A program made the translations under genes and the position numbers. The notes under the pieces were generated by a model. It saw only the letters and a list, made by a program, of their open reading frames with translations, was not told the origin of the DNA and made no database searches. This document shows positions 29,283-38,956 of a stretch of DNA of 64,000 nucleotides, piece after piece (the first letter of the stretch is position 1; each line of letters begins with the position of its first letter). Origin of the DNA: an uncultured Methanosarcinales archaeon (GTDB lineage Archaea > Halobacteriota > Methanosarcinia > Methanotrichales > Methanotrichaceae); assembly GCA_903871465.1 (NCBI GenBank), contig CAIQHB010000056.1:78246-142245 (forward strand), in the 5' to 3' direction.

Positions 29283-30794
29283 ATGGCTCCTTGGGTTATA
29301 TGGCTTGGCATTTTTCTTTTAATCGGCACCGGGATGGCAGTAGATATACCGTTCGTCTTTGATGGGACCTCCGCAGGTGTAGCTGGCTATACAACTGCTC
29401 AGTTTGAACAGACTCGTACTTCATCTCCTGACCTTGCAGGTGTACCAACGGTAACCCAGGTTGCAGACAACGAGATTATAGCATTCCCTGTAACTGGTGG
29501 TGGCAGTGCTCCCGAGGGTGCAACCGACAAGCAGGTTGGAGAACTCAAGAAGGCATTTGATGCCGCAGTGGAACCGGATAATTCACGTGTCCATGAAGAG
29601 GCAGTTGTGCTTGCTCTCAAGTATCCTGGAGACCTCACTATCGATCAGATCGCCTCCATTTACAGTTACTTAAAAACTGGTGACGGCTCAAAGAAAGGGT
29701 GGGGCTATGTGCGAGACCCAAGAGGCATTGATTATTTTAATTATGCCAATGCTTCTTTGAAACTGGGTGACAGGGCCAACTGCGTGGGTGGCGGCGATTG
29801 TGATGATTTCGCCATCCTCATGTCAGCACTGGTGGAGTCCATTGGGGGAACCACACGAATCATCTTGGCTCGCAATAATACCACCGGCGGCCATGCTTAT
29901 GCGGAAGTCTATCTTGGTCGACTTAATGTCCCAAACAGCCAGGTGGAGGATATTATAATCTGGCTGAAGCAGGAATTTGATACCAATAAGATCTACACTC
30001 ATATTGACACCGATACCAAAGATGTCTGGCTGAATCTTGACTGGGGAGCAGACGAAAAAGGGAACACACATCCTGGGGGGCCTTTCTTCCAAGGGGATAA
30101 GCACATAGTGCTCTGTATCAGAGACAAGTTTGAAAAAACACCGCTAAAGCTACCTGTAAAATCTAACGATCCGCCCAAGCTGATTAGTCTGACTTCGGAC
30201 AAACCAAATATGCAGGATGCTGGAACATCTATAACGTGGACCGCCGAGGCCAAAGATCCGGATAACGATCAGATATTTTACAAGTTCTTCCTGCACGACA
30301 ATCCCGTAACCAAATGGATAACGGATAACACATGGGTCTGGAGTACCACGGATAACGATATTGGTAAAAACCAAATAGAGGTTCAAGTGCGAGACACGAA
30401 GCATGCAGAAGCTGATGCCTTCGATAGCAGCAAGGTTGCTAGTTTTATGATACAACTTAGCGCAGATAGTGGTAGTGGCTGCCAACACGATTGCAATGAG
30501 GACGGAAATTGCGAAGAGTGCTGCTCTACCAGCGATTGTCCTAGCGACGAAGTGTGCGACATTGGCCATCAATGTGTGGTGTGTACGGATTTAGGGGCGT
30601 CCTGCTCGCTTGATAGCCAGTGCTGTTCCGGGTGGTGCAAATCGTGGCATTGTGCTAGCCTTTGCTCAAATGATAGCGATTGTCCTCCGGAAACACCATT
30701 CTGTTATACAGGAGGTTGCGCAGCTTCTTGCGTACAGGATGTGCAGTGTGATCCATCCAGGCCACATTGCACAAATGGTCAGTGCATGTCGTAA
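29283..30794 (+). CDS. Secreted transglutaminase-like protein with Ig/PKD-like region and 22-Cys C-terminal domain
   Basis: GDCDDFAILMSALVESIGGTTRIILARNNTTGGHAYAEVYLG; C-terminal ECCSTSDCPSDEVCD...CCSGWC... Confidence 0.8.
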   Translation: MAPWVIWLGIFLLIGTGMAVDIPFVFDGTSAGVAGYTTAQFEQTRTSSPDLAGVPTVTQVADNEIIAFPVTGGGSAPEGATDKQVGELKKAFDAAVEPDNSRVHEEAVVLALKYPGDLTIDQIASIYSYLKTGDGSKKGWGYVRDPRGIDYFNYANASLKLGDRANCVGGGDCDDFAILMSALVESIGGTTRIILARNNTTGGHAYAEVYLGRLNVPNSQVEDIIIWLKQEFDTNKIYTHIDTDTKDVWLNLDWGADEKGNTHPGGPFFQGDKHIVLCIRDKFEKTPLKLPVKSNDPPKLISLTSDKPNMQDAGTSITWTAEAKDPDNDQIFYKFFLHDNPVTKWITDNTWVWSTTDNDIGKNQIEVQVRDTKHAEADAFDSSKVASFMIQLSADSGSGCQHDCNEDGNCEECCSTSDCPSDEVCDIGHQCVVCTDLGASCSLDSQCCSGWCKSWHCASLCSNDSDCPPETPFCYTGGCAASCVQDVQCDPSRPHCTNGQCMS

Positions 30795-30988
30795 AGGCTG
30801 ATCCAATAGAGAATTTCAGGTTAGAAGCAGTATGGATGGGATCTGGAGATTGCATAGTGCATTCACCTTGTGCCTGTGCCTGCCATGGTTAGGACTATGG
30901 ATTTCCCCGTCATCCTTTTAAGCGACTTTCAGGCAAACGAACTCATCCGAGGTGAGGAAATCTTGTGACCACATAGGCAAAGATATGC

Positions 30989-31189
30989 ATGTCGTTGTAT
31001 GTGCCCTATACCGGAACGATGAAGCACTATGAGTTCTATCCTGACGACAGCATAAAACTCTATAGCTATGGCTTTGCCACACCGGGCTACAAGTACATAT
31101 GGTCCTATGCCGATACGCCGGGCAGGCACGTGACTCTGTTCCCGATCATCAATAGGCCCAGCAACTACGTAACGATTGATGTTCTTTAG
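30989..31189 (+). pseudogene. Truncated C-terminal copy of YPDG-domain secreted protein
   Basis: MSLYVPYTGTMKHYEFYPDDSIKLYSYGFATPGYKYIWSYADTPGRHVTLFPIINRPSNYVTIDVL nearly matches the 26870-27610 C-terminus. Confidence 0.75.
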
Positions 31190-31299
31190 GTTGGCCCATA
31201 ATCCAAACCTTTTTTGATTTGCAGACTGATTGGATACCAAGTTTTGGCTCTTCGCTATTTCAAGTTGCTAACCTCAGGTTACTATGGTTTTTCAGTTTG

Positions 31300-31440
31300 T
31301 AAGTTAGTCGCTCTGTGCGTACTCTGTGAACTCTGTGTCTTTGTGGTGGAAACGTCGTTAGCCGCTGAGTTATAACCATGTGGCTGACGATACTACTACC
31401 ACAGAGACGCAGAGCGCACGGAGGACTCACAAAGGACTCG
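31300..31440. repeat. Long imperfect inverted repeat of the CTCTGTG/CACAGAG type
   Basis: Left CTCTGTGAACTCTGTGTCTTTGTGGT...GTTAGCC pairs with GGCTGAC...ACCACAGAGACGCAGAGCGCACGGAGGACTCACAAAGG. Confidence 0.7.
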
Positions 31441-31688
31441 ATTATTCTATTACCCACTCGAAACAGCGAGGAACCATTTTAATTTTTAAAGGTATGATTA
31501 TTTGGCTCTTTAGCTTGATATCTTTTTTGTGGGATAAAGTCGAAATTTGGGTATTTGGTAAAGGCGTGAAGACCCCGAGACAGAAGCAGAACTAAAAGAG
31601 ATTCCTGCCAGGGAGATTCTGGACAAGATCCAGGAACCAGTAGTTAATTTGATATTCTCTCAAGCTATCTCCTGCCACGAGGACCAAT

Positions 31689-32393
31689 ATGGCCAAAAGC
31701 ACCATGTATTTTGCATGCATACTGGCTATGATCATAGCCTTAACAATTACCTCGCAGGCTCACGATAACAATACAACAACGAATTTAAAAGCAGGACTTA
31801 GCATTAATGAGGAAAAAGAGGTGTTGGCAGCCCAAAATAGATATCGAGCTGAAGTAAACGTCACACCTCTTGAATGGTCTCTGAATTTATCCGCCCAGGC
31901 TCAAAAATGCGCTGACTACAATGCTGCTAACTTTCTCTCTTCAGGACAACAGAAGCACTGCCGAACACCGGGGTTCGGGCAGAACATCGCCATGGCAAAT
32001 TCCAACCTGCATTTAACCTTGACTCAAATGGTTGACGCATGGGGCAATGAAAAGCGCAATTTTCTGAATGGTGAGTATCCATCCGTCAGCGCAACTGGGT
32101 CCCCGGGTGACGTCAGTCACTACACGCAGATTATATGGCAGAATACCGGCGAGGTGGGATGCGGAGTTGCCAGTGCCGGTGGGTATAATATCCTGGTATG
32201 CGATTACAGTCCCCAAGGCAACATAGATGGAACAACGGTTTATTCTCCGAAGCCGCCTCATGTGGTAGCGGTGAATGAATCAAATCCCTACAAGAACTTG
32301 AGAAAGGATTACTCGGGAATGCCTGCAAGGAACGTTTTGATCGATACTGTATTAAATCGGCCAGTTTCCTGCTATCTGCCTTCCCCAGTATGA
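31689..32393 (+). CDS. Secreted CAP (SCP/PR-1-like) domain protein
   Basis: Signal peptide; NRYRAEVNVTPLEWS, DVSHYTQIIWQNTGEVGCGVA, ILVCDYSPQGN. Confidence 0.88.
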   Translation: MAKSTMYFACILAMIIALTITSQAHDNNTTTNLKAGLSINEEKEVLAAQNRYRAEVNVTPLEWSLNLSAQAQKCADYNAANFLSSGQQKHCRTPGFGQNIAMANSNLHLTLTQMVDAWGNEKRNFLNGEYPSVSATGSPGDVSHYTQIIWQNTGEVGCGVASAGGYNILVCDYSPQGNIDGTTVYSPKPPHVVAVNESNPYKNLRKDYSGMPARNVLIDTVLNRPVSCYLPSPV

Positions 32394-33575
32394 TCAGAGT
32401 GCGATGCACGGGAAATGAGTCGTCGAGCAAAATCGAACCCGGATTGGAAGTGTGGAGCTGGCTAGAAAGGATGGGGATGGCCAGAGAGGTTCAGCCAGGC
32501 GAGCCTCCTAATTCTTTTGCAGGGTGATAACTTCTTATATCTTGTGGCTAAGGGCGGGAAAAGGTAAATGGAGCTATCTAGTGCCGAATATAAACACTAA
32601 AGCCCATGTTCCGGCTCGTGACAGTTTTGTATGTCGCTATTGTGGCGCTCGACCATACCTGGACCAGCCTGTAAAAATACTTGAAATGCAGATTTACCAT
32701 TTCCATAAATTTTGCTCAACGCTATCACAGACAGACCTCAATATCCTCGGATTTCAGGTCAGAACTAAAAATCAGGAGAGACGATAGCAAATTATTATAT
32801 ACAATAACGGCCGTCAATTATTTGGGAACTTATATGGAGATCAGAAAAGAAATTTTTGGCTTTGCAGCCATGGTTTTTTGTCGTTTTCAATGTTTTCAAT
32901 TATATTCTATTTTATCTACATAAATGTTATAAAGTAGATACAATCGTTTTCTTGATGTGGTATTACCAAGCATAAAGTTGTTTCAGGAGATCCTGGCAAT
33001 AGGCTGCTTGACGCGGTTCTGGATGTGATAACTCTAAATAATTTTTATGAATTAAAGAATAGTACTTCCTGCAATGCAAGGCAATAGATGATCTCACGGA
33101 CCTATGAATGAAGATATCTACTGATAGGCAGACATGTGTCTGTGGCAATGTTTGACCCCCCAAATGAAGAAGCGATCCGGAAGATAGCCAATCCATTTAG
33201 AGAACCAGGCGTTGTTAATGTAAATCCAGCATTGCCTTTGGATGAATCATTGAAAATGATGGAAAAGATGCAAGCCAATATAAGCGACACTTCTTTTTCA
33301 AAATATTTTTCGCATGAGTTTAAATAGAATCTTAGATTAAATTTCTATGCTATTTTCGTACCGATTGAGCAGAATGCTACTGAATACTAAGTGTTTCATT
33401 TGGCTACGGTCTGAATTGGTATCCATATCCAATGAAAAAATAAAATCTTAAAACTTTTTTTCGTGGTTCGTGCTTTTGATACGCTGTGAAGGCTGGATAG
33501 ACCCGGTATTTTGCAGGACTTTAAATCCCAGGGTATATATGTCCGAAAGTGAATAGACCTCTTTGAGGTATCCGG

Positions 33576-33935
33576 ATGAGATTCAAGTCATTATTAATAT
33601 TTCTTTCATTATTTGTTTTTATAAGCTATTGCGCGGCGGAAGAGGTCAGGATAGAAGGAAATGCTGTTGAGCAGTTCCAAAGGATAGGGGCGTGGGGTTG
33701 GGTTGTTTCGGTAGGCAGCGTTCAAAAAGGACCTGAAGAAATGGAAGGCGGCAATGTCTCAGTCTACCTGACTTCCGCGAATCCCGAAGAATACCCACCA
33801 GGACTCATCGACCCGAACATCGCGGTAGGAGATCGTGTTGCAGTCTATGGGTTGCTGGAAACAGCTGAACCGGATGCATATGATATCTTGCTGGTTGGCT
33901 CTAAACAGTATTACATCAAGCAAGTCACCTCATAG
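33576..33935 (+). CDS. Small secreted hypothetical protein
   Basis: Signal-like MRFKSLLIFLSLFVFISYCAA; 119 aa. Confidence 0.55.
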   Translation: MRFKSLLIFLSLFVFISYCAAEEVRIEGNAVEQFQRIGAWGWVVSVGSVQKGPEEMEGGNVSVYLTSANPEEYPPGLIDPNIAVGDRVAVYGLLETAEPDAYDILLVGSKQYYIKQVTS

Positions 33936-34095
33936 TGATCTGGGGATGCGGGGGTCAGGCTCACAGCAGCCGATCATAAAGAAGCCGAATGGGGCAATAA
34001 TAACATAGCCCGCTCTCGGAGAATATCTCCACGACCCCATTTTGCCATTTTCAGATATTTAGCTCCCTTTGAGGCTAATTGCGAGGGAGGGCATC

Positions 34096-34581
34096 TCAGC
34101 GATTGAGCTTCCAAATGGAGTAATTCAAATAGCCGGCGACGCTAACCCAAATAAGGTACGGCACGAGCAACACGGCGGCTCCTCTGGATATCTTCCAGAA
34201 CTTCCGTATGGTAGCAAGAATTGATCCCCCAAGGAGCAAGATCGTGGCCATCCCTGCCAATGGTGAGCGGAGATAGAAGAAGGCAAAGGACCAGAGCACG
34301 TTGACAATTAGCTGAATCCTATACAAACCGAGAGCGCTTTTTACACCGGGACGGTCAAGTTCCCTTCGCGAGACGAGATAGGCGGATGTTCCCATCAGGG
34401 TGTAAAGTACTATCCAGATGCTGGAGATTAGGTGTCCAGATGGCGCAAGGTCCGGCTTTTTTAGAGACTTGTACCAAGTTGATACGGATGTGATAGTAAA
34501 TAGGCCACCTAACATTCCTGCCAACTGGGCAGTCGATATACTTTTTAGAAGTTTGAATGGTTCTCCAAAGCCTATTTGCAT
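34096..34581 (-). CDS. TspO/MBR family protein
   Basis: WYKSLKKPDLAPSGHLISSIWIVLYTLMGTSAYLV, LIVNVLWSFAFFYLRSPLAGM, PYLIWVSVAGYLNYSIWKLN. Confidence 0.88.
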   Translation of the reverse strand: MQIGFGEPFKLLKSISTAQLAGMLGGLFTITSVSTWYKSLKKPDLAPSGHLISSIWIVLYTLMGTSAYLVSRRELDRPGVKSALGLYRIQLIVNVLWSFAFFYLRSPLAGMATILLLGGSILATIRKFWKISRGAAVLLVPYLIWVSVAGYLNYSIWKLNR

Positions 34582-34860
34582 ATTCCTTCACCCCTTTTGC
34601 TAAAACTATTTGCCAATATCATTGTGATAAGGGATTATTGTGCGTTTTTCTATATATAATAATTGCTAACTATCTCGGCCGGGCTATCCTTGGCCGTCAC
34701 TATCTCCAAAGCTACATACGAAACCACCAATTACTATTTTCATAACGACAAGAAAATTATTTCCTGTGGTGCCCTATGCATGGCACCTTCCCGGTGGATG
34801 GATTACTCTGGCACGTCCATAGATTGCTTGAAGGCCGTGGAAGGCGGGCAGGGGACTTGC

Positions 34861-35412
34861 TTAAAGCAGCCCCATGTTCTCAAGCTGCATCTTAACGATC
34901 CGTGCGCCTTCTTCGCACTCCTCAGGCGATTTGCCGCCCGTGATCACCAGTTTGCCGGAGCTGAATATGAGCACTACTACTTTGGGCTGCTTGATCCTGT
35001 AGACTAGCCCAGGAAATTGCTCCGGCTCGTACTCGATGTTCTCCAGGCCCAGGCCCAGTGCGACGGCGTTCAGGTTCAGGTCCGTCTTCAGATCTGCGGA
35101 GGCCACAATATTCTGAATGTGGATCTCAGGATCAAGATCAATCTTCTCGAAGCCGATGGACTTGAGCGTATTGGCCAGGGTGGTGATGACTGTGCGAACA
35201 TCCTCGATGTTCTTGGATCCGGTGCATACTATCTTGCCGGAAGTGAAGATGAGAAAAGCAGCTTTAGGGGCCTTGACTCTGTAGACGAGGCCGGGAAACT
35301 TCTTTTTATTATACACCGCGCCCTCCAGCTCAGCCTCAATCTTGGGCAGGTCAAACGCTTCCGCCAGCTTGGTGGATGCCACCACGTTCACGATATCTAT
35401 TGGGGACTTCAT
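34861..35412 (-). CDS. tbp: TATA-box-binding protein
   Basis: Two-fold repeated fold ([29 protein letters not shown] / [29 protein letters not shown]). Confidence 0.95.
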   Translation of the reverse strand: MKSPIDIVNVVASTKLAEAFDLPKIEAELEGAVYNKKKFPGLVYRVKAPKAAFLIFTSGKIVCTGSKNIEDVRTVITTLANTLKSIGFEKIDLDPEIHIQNIVASADLKTDLNLNAVALGLGLENIEYEPEQFPGLVYRIKQPKVVVLIFSSGKLVITGGKSPEECEEGARIVKMQLENMGLL

Positions 35413-35436
35413 ACATATATGATATATCCAACCCAC

Positions 35437-35449
35437 TCTTTATATAGTC
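35437..35449 (-). promoter_or_regulatory. Probable TATA box of the tbp gene
   Basis: ACTATATAAAGAG on the minus strand about 31 nt upstream of the ATG at 35412. Confidence 0.55.
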
Positions 35450-35528
35450 CAGCATTGGGCCGGTTGTGAGTCCCTTTTGGAAGATGTTAAAGGCTTTTTC
35501 ACACGTACTCCTGAAATAGTATCAGTCT

Positions 35529-36329
35529 TTAGGGGCCTTCTTCCAGGCGTTCTCGCTCCTGGGCCTTCTCCTGCTCCCGTTTCCTTTCCAGCTCCTCCAC
35601 GAAGCCGGAGGTTAGAATGGACGTTGGCAGGGCAAAGGTGGCCACACCCAATATTATTATCAACCCACCCACCAGCTTCCCCCATGGCGTTATGGGGTAA
35701 AAATTGTCCCCGACTGTGGTCATGGTCAGAACCGCCCACCACATCGTGGCAGGGATGTCGGGAAAACGCTGGGGCTGGGCGTCATGCTCCAGGAAGTAGA
35801 CCGCCGTCGAGGAGAGAACCATGAAAAATAGTATGGCTGAGAAGCTCATGAACAGCTCGCGCTGCTGGGCCCGGATCACGTTCTCAATAGTCTCCAGTGA
35901 TTCGGAGTACCGCCTGAGCTTGAGCAGTCGGAAAGTCCAGAGCAGGCGAAGGCTGCGCAAGAGCTGGTGATCGGATGGAAACGCCAGAATTACATAGGCC
36001 GGAAGTATGACCATGAGATCTATCAGTGCCAGAGGAGTCAGAGCGAAGCGGAGCCTTCCAAGAATTGGCTGCCTGTATTTGGGCTCCACATCGCATGACC
36101 AAACGCGCAGAATGTACTCAATGGTGAATATTACTATGGAGAAGGTTGCGAAGTAGTGGAACAGATCCTTATAAACCAGATAGATGCCCTCCACAGTCTC
36201 CAGGACCACGGCTGCGACATTAGAGACCACCAGGAGCAGCATAATGAGATTTGCGGCTTCTGCTACCCTGTCCTCTGGATCGGTTGCCTCCAGAATCTCG
36301 TAGACCCGTTCCTTGTAGCTTTCTGCCAT
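35529..36329 (-). CDS. Voltage-gated-like cation channel with TVGDN filter
   Basis: S4-like LLRSLRLLWTFRLLKLRRY; pore MWWAVLTMTTVGDNFYPITPWGKLVGGLIIILGV. Confidence 0.85.
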   Translation of the reverse strand: MAESYKERVYEILEATDPEDRVAEAANLIMLLLVVSNVAAVVLETVEGIYLVYKDLFHYFATFSIVIFTIEYILRVWSCDVEPKYRQPILGRLRFALTPLALIDLMVILPAYVILAFPSDHQLLRSLRLLWTFRLLKLRRYSESLETIENVIRAQQRELFMSFSAILFFMVLSSTAVYFLEHDAQPQRFPDIPATMWWAVLTMTTVGDNFYPITPWGKLVGGLIIILGVATFALPTSILTSGFVEELERKREQEKAQERERLEEGP

Positions 36330-36384
36330 CCCAACCCTCTGTCATGTCTATCTTAATATATACGAACTTGCCCTCTTTTTAGAT

Positions 36385-37113
36385 ATGCGTGCGGCCTGCA
36401 TCCAGCAACAGATAGTGCCCTGTAAGAATGAAAAAAACCTGGCCAATGCTTTGCAGATGGCCGGCTCTGCCCTGGACGAAGGCGCAGAGATCCTGGTCTA
36501 TCCCGAGCTCTTCTTGACAGGATTTTGCTATGGATCATCCCCAAAGGAAGGCCCGTTTTTCTCCGAGCTCGATCCCTTTCGCGAGCTGGCAGAGGCGCAC
36601 GAGTGCTTGATTATCGGCTCGCTTCGATCCGGTCGCCAAAACCTCGGCTTCTGCCTGGATGTCAACGGCCTGGAGATTCGACCCAAGATCCATCCCTTTG
36701 GAGAGGAAAAAGGGCACTTCGATGGTGGAAACTTCATCTCGCCCGCCGCCACAACGTGGGGGCGGGTGGGCCTCGAGATCTGCTACGACCTGCGGTTCCC
36801 GGAGGTCGCGCGCTCTTTGGCTCTGCAGGGCGCAGATTTCCTGGTGACCGTGGCTCAGTTTCCAACTTCTCGCGTAGCGCAGTGGAGGGCGCTCGCTCTT
36901 GCGCGAGCCATTGAGAATCAGATTCCTCATCTAGCCTGCAACTGGGCGAATGCCGGCGGCTCTCTGATCATCAATTCCTCGGGAATGGTGGCGGCGGAGG
37001 CGGAGGCCGGCATCGGTGAGACTATTATATGGGGCGATATTGACCTGGCCGAGAGGGACGACGTGCGCCGCGAGATTCCCTGTTTTGCCGACCGGCGGCC
37101 GGAGATCTACTGA
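36385..37113 (+). CDS. Carbon-nitrogen hydrolase (nitrilase superfamily)
   Basis: Glu-Lys-Cys triad context: VYPELFLTG, RPKIHPFGEE, GLEICYDLRFPE. Confidence 0.88.
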   Translation: MRAACIQQQIVPCKNEKNLANALQMAGSALDEGAEILVYPELFLTGFCYGSSPKEGPFFSELDPFRELAEAHECLIIGSLRSGRQNLGFCLDVNGLEIRPKIHPFGEEKGHFDGGNFISPAATTWGRVGLEICYDLRFPEVARSLALQGADFLVTVAQFPTSRVAQWRALALARAIENQIPHLACNWANAGGSLIINSSGMVAAEAEAGIGETIIWGDIDLAERDDVRREIPCFADRRPEIY

Positions 37114-37122
37114 GGTGAATTC

Positions 37123-38310
37123 TTGAACGCACTTACCTGGAATTTCCTGGTCTCGAAGTTCAAGGAGTATTATATTGAATCATCCCTGGAAGCTCCGCCA
37201 GGCTTCGTATCCCGAGAATGGGGCTTTCTCTTCTTCGATGACTCAGGCATGCGCCGCCATAAGTCGTTCTTCAGTCGAGGGGAACTGGTGGACTATGTGC
37301 GAGCCATGGTGCCGCGGCATGTCTATCACTCCGCTGCCTATTACCAGCGGCCGGGCGCCCCCACCATGAAGGAGAAGATCTGGCAGGGCGCAGACCTGAT
37401 CTTCGACCTGGACGCGGATCATCTGCGCAATGCTCCCAAGAGCTACGGCAAGATGCTGGAGCTGGTGAAGAAGGAGACGCAGAAGCTTTTGACTTTTCTC
37501 CTCTCGGATTTCGGATTTCGCGAGGAGAAACTCAGCGTGGTTTTTTCCGGTGGCAGGGGCTATCACATCCACATTCGCGATCCGCGAATATTCGCCCTGG
37601 GTGGCGATGAGCGGCGAGAAATCGTAGATTACCTAACCGGCAGAGGCCTTGATATCGAACGGCTGAGATTTAAGGTATCGATATCCGGGGATGTTGGTGC
37701 TGAGAAAGTTCGAGCTCTCAGATGTCAGTCTGAAAATTCGCCTGGATGGGGTGGCAGGTTTAATGAGGCGGTTGTTAGATTTGCTGAAGAAATCCGCAAT
37801 CTAGATGAAAAGAACGCTGTGAAAAAGCTCACGAAGATAAAAAACATTGGAGATGTTCGGGCAGTCGAATTCTATATGCGGATCAAGAGCGATCGGGTGT
37901 TAGATGATATACGTTCGGGTAATCTGGATAGTTTAAAAGGCGTTCAGGATATTTGGAAATTTGTTATCAATCATTATCTGGCAGACCAGTTCGTAGAAGT
38001 CCTGGGTGGCGAGACCGACGAGCCCGTCACTGCAGACGTGCGCCGGTTGATTCGCTGTCCTGGCAGCCTGCATGGCGGCTCGGGCCTGCGGGTGACGCCT
38101 CTGTCCATCCGCGACCTGGAGGATTTCGATCCCCTTCACGATGCTGTGGTCTTTGGTGACGAGAGCATACCCCTGGAGATTCTCAAGCCCTTCAATACCC
38201 AGATGCGCGGGCAGAGCTACCATCTGGTGGAAGGCCCGACAGAGCTGCCGGCCTGCGTGGCTGTCTTCCTCATGGCCCGGGGTGTGGCTGAAGCCCGGAC
38301 AAAGCTCTAA
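37123..38310 (+). CDS. priS: DNA primase small subunit
   Basis: DLIFDLDADHL, VVFSGGRGYHIHI, SLHGGSGLRVTPL. Confidence 0.92.
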   Translation: MNALTWNFLVSKFKEYYIESSLEAPPGFVSREWGFLFFDDSGMRRHKSFFSRGELVDYVRAMVPRHVYHSAAYYQRPGAPTMKEKIWQGADLIFDLDADHLRNAPKSYGKMLELVKKETQKLLTFLLSDFGFREEKLSVVFSGGRGYHIHIRDPRIFALGGDERREIVDYLTGRGLDIERLRFKVSISGDVGAEKVRALRCQSENSPGWGGRFNEAVVRFAEEIRNLDEKNAVKKLTKIKNIGDVRAVEFYMRIKSDRVLDDIRSGNLDSLKGVQDIWKFVINHYLADQFVEVLGGETDEPVTADVRRLIRCPGSLHGGSGLRVTPLSIRDLEDFDPLHDAVVFGDESIPLEILKPFNTQMRGQSYHLVEGPTELPACVAVFLMARGVAEARTKL

Positions 38311-38362
38311 ACCAGTGAAAAATCTATATAGTATTTGATCCATCATGACAAGTCCGCGCTAA

Positions 38363-38950
38363 ATGCATTTGAGGAGGAAACGATTGGATCTGGCCAATGC
38401 GCTCAGGGAAGAGCGCAAATCCGCGGAGCTTCAGCATCTGGATAAGGACTTTTACCAGCAGGTTGGCGTCTATCTGACAGGCCTGGCGCAGGAGCTCTCC
38501 CGTGTAGATGATACCTTTAGCGTAGAGGCTCAGATTCTCCAGGACACCCTCAAGAGTGAGAAGAATAGCGTAAACAAGCTCATCGACCAGAGGGTCAAGA
38601 AGATTGTCCGCCGGGCGCTCCGCAATGCAAGATCCGCTTCCCGGGAGGATGCCTTCCAGGGCATGACCGAAGAGGAAGCGGAGATCTATCGGCAGATGTT
38701 GTCTGCCATCGCCAGCGGTCGCGAGGTCATACTTGCCCATGTGGCTCACACCGAAAGGCCTTTAACGGGCAAGAAAGATATATTCCGGGAATACGAAGTT
38801 GTGCGGTTGCTGGATAGTGTTCCTATGTTTGCGGGAGTTGACGGGAAAAATTACCTTCTCGCGAAGGATGATGTGGCCGTTCTTCCGGTCGTCCATGCCA
38901 GAAATCTGCGCAACAAAAATTTAGCGTCTGAAGTGAAGATTGAGAGATGA
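38363..38950 (+). CDS. GINS-family replication protein
   Basis: LDKDFYQQVGVYLTGLAQEL; VVRLLDSVPMFAGVDGKNYLLAKDDVAVLP; position between priS and rpl44e. Confidence 0.75.
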   Translation: MHLRRKRLDLANALREERKSAELQHLDKDFYQQVGVYLTGLAQELSRVDDTFSVEAQILQDTLKSEKNSVNKLIDQRVKKIVRRALRNARSASREDAFQGMTEEEAEIYRQMLSAIASGREVILAHVAHTERPLTGKKDIFREYEVVRLLDSVPMFAGVDGKNYLLAKDDVAVLPVVHARNLRNKNLASEVKIER

Positions 38951-38956
38951 TACGTT

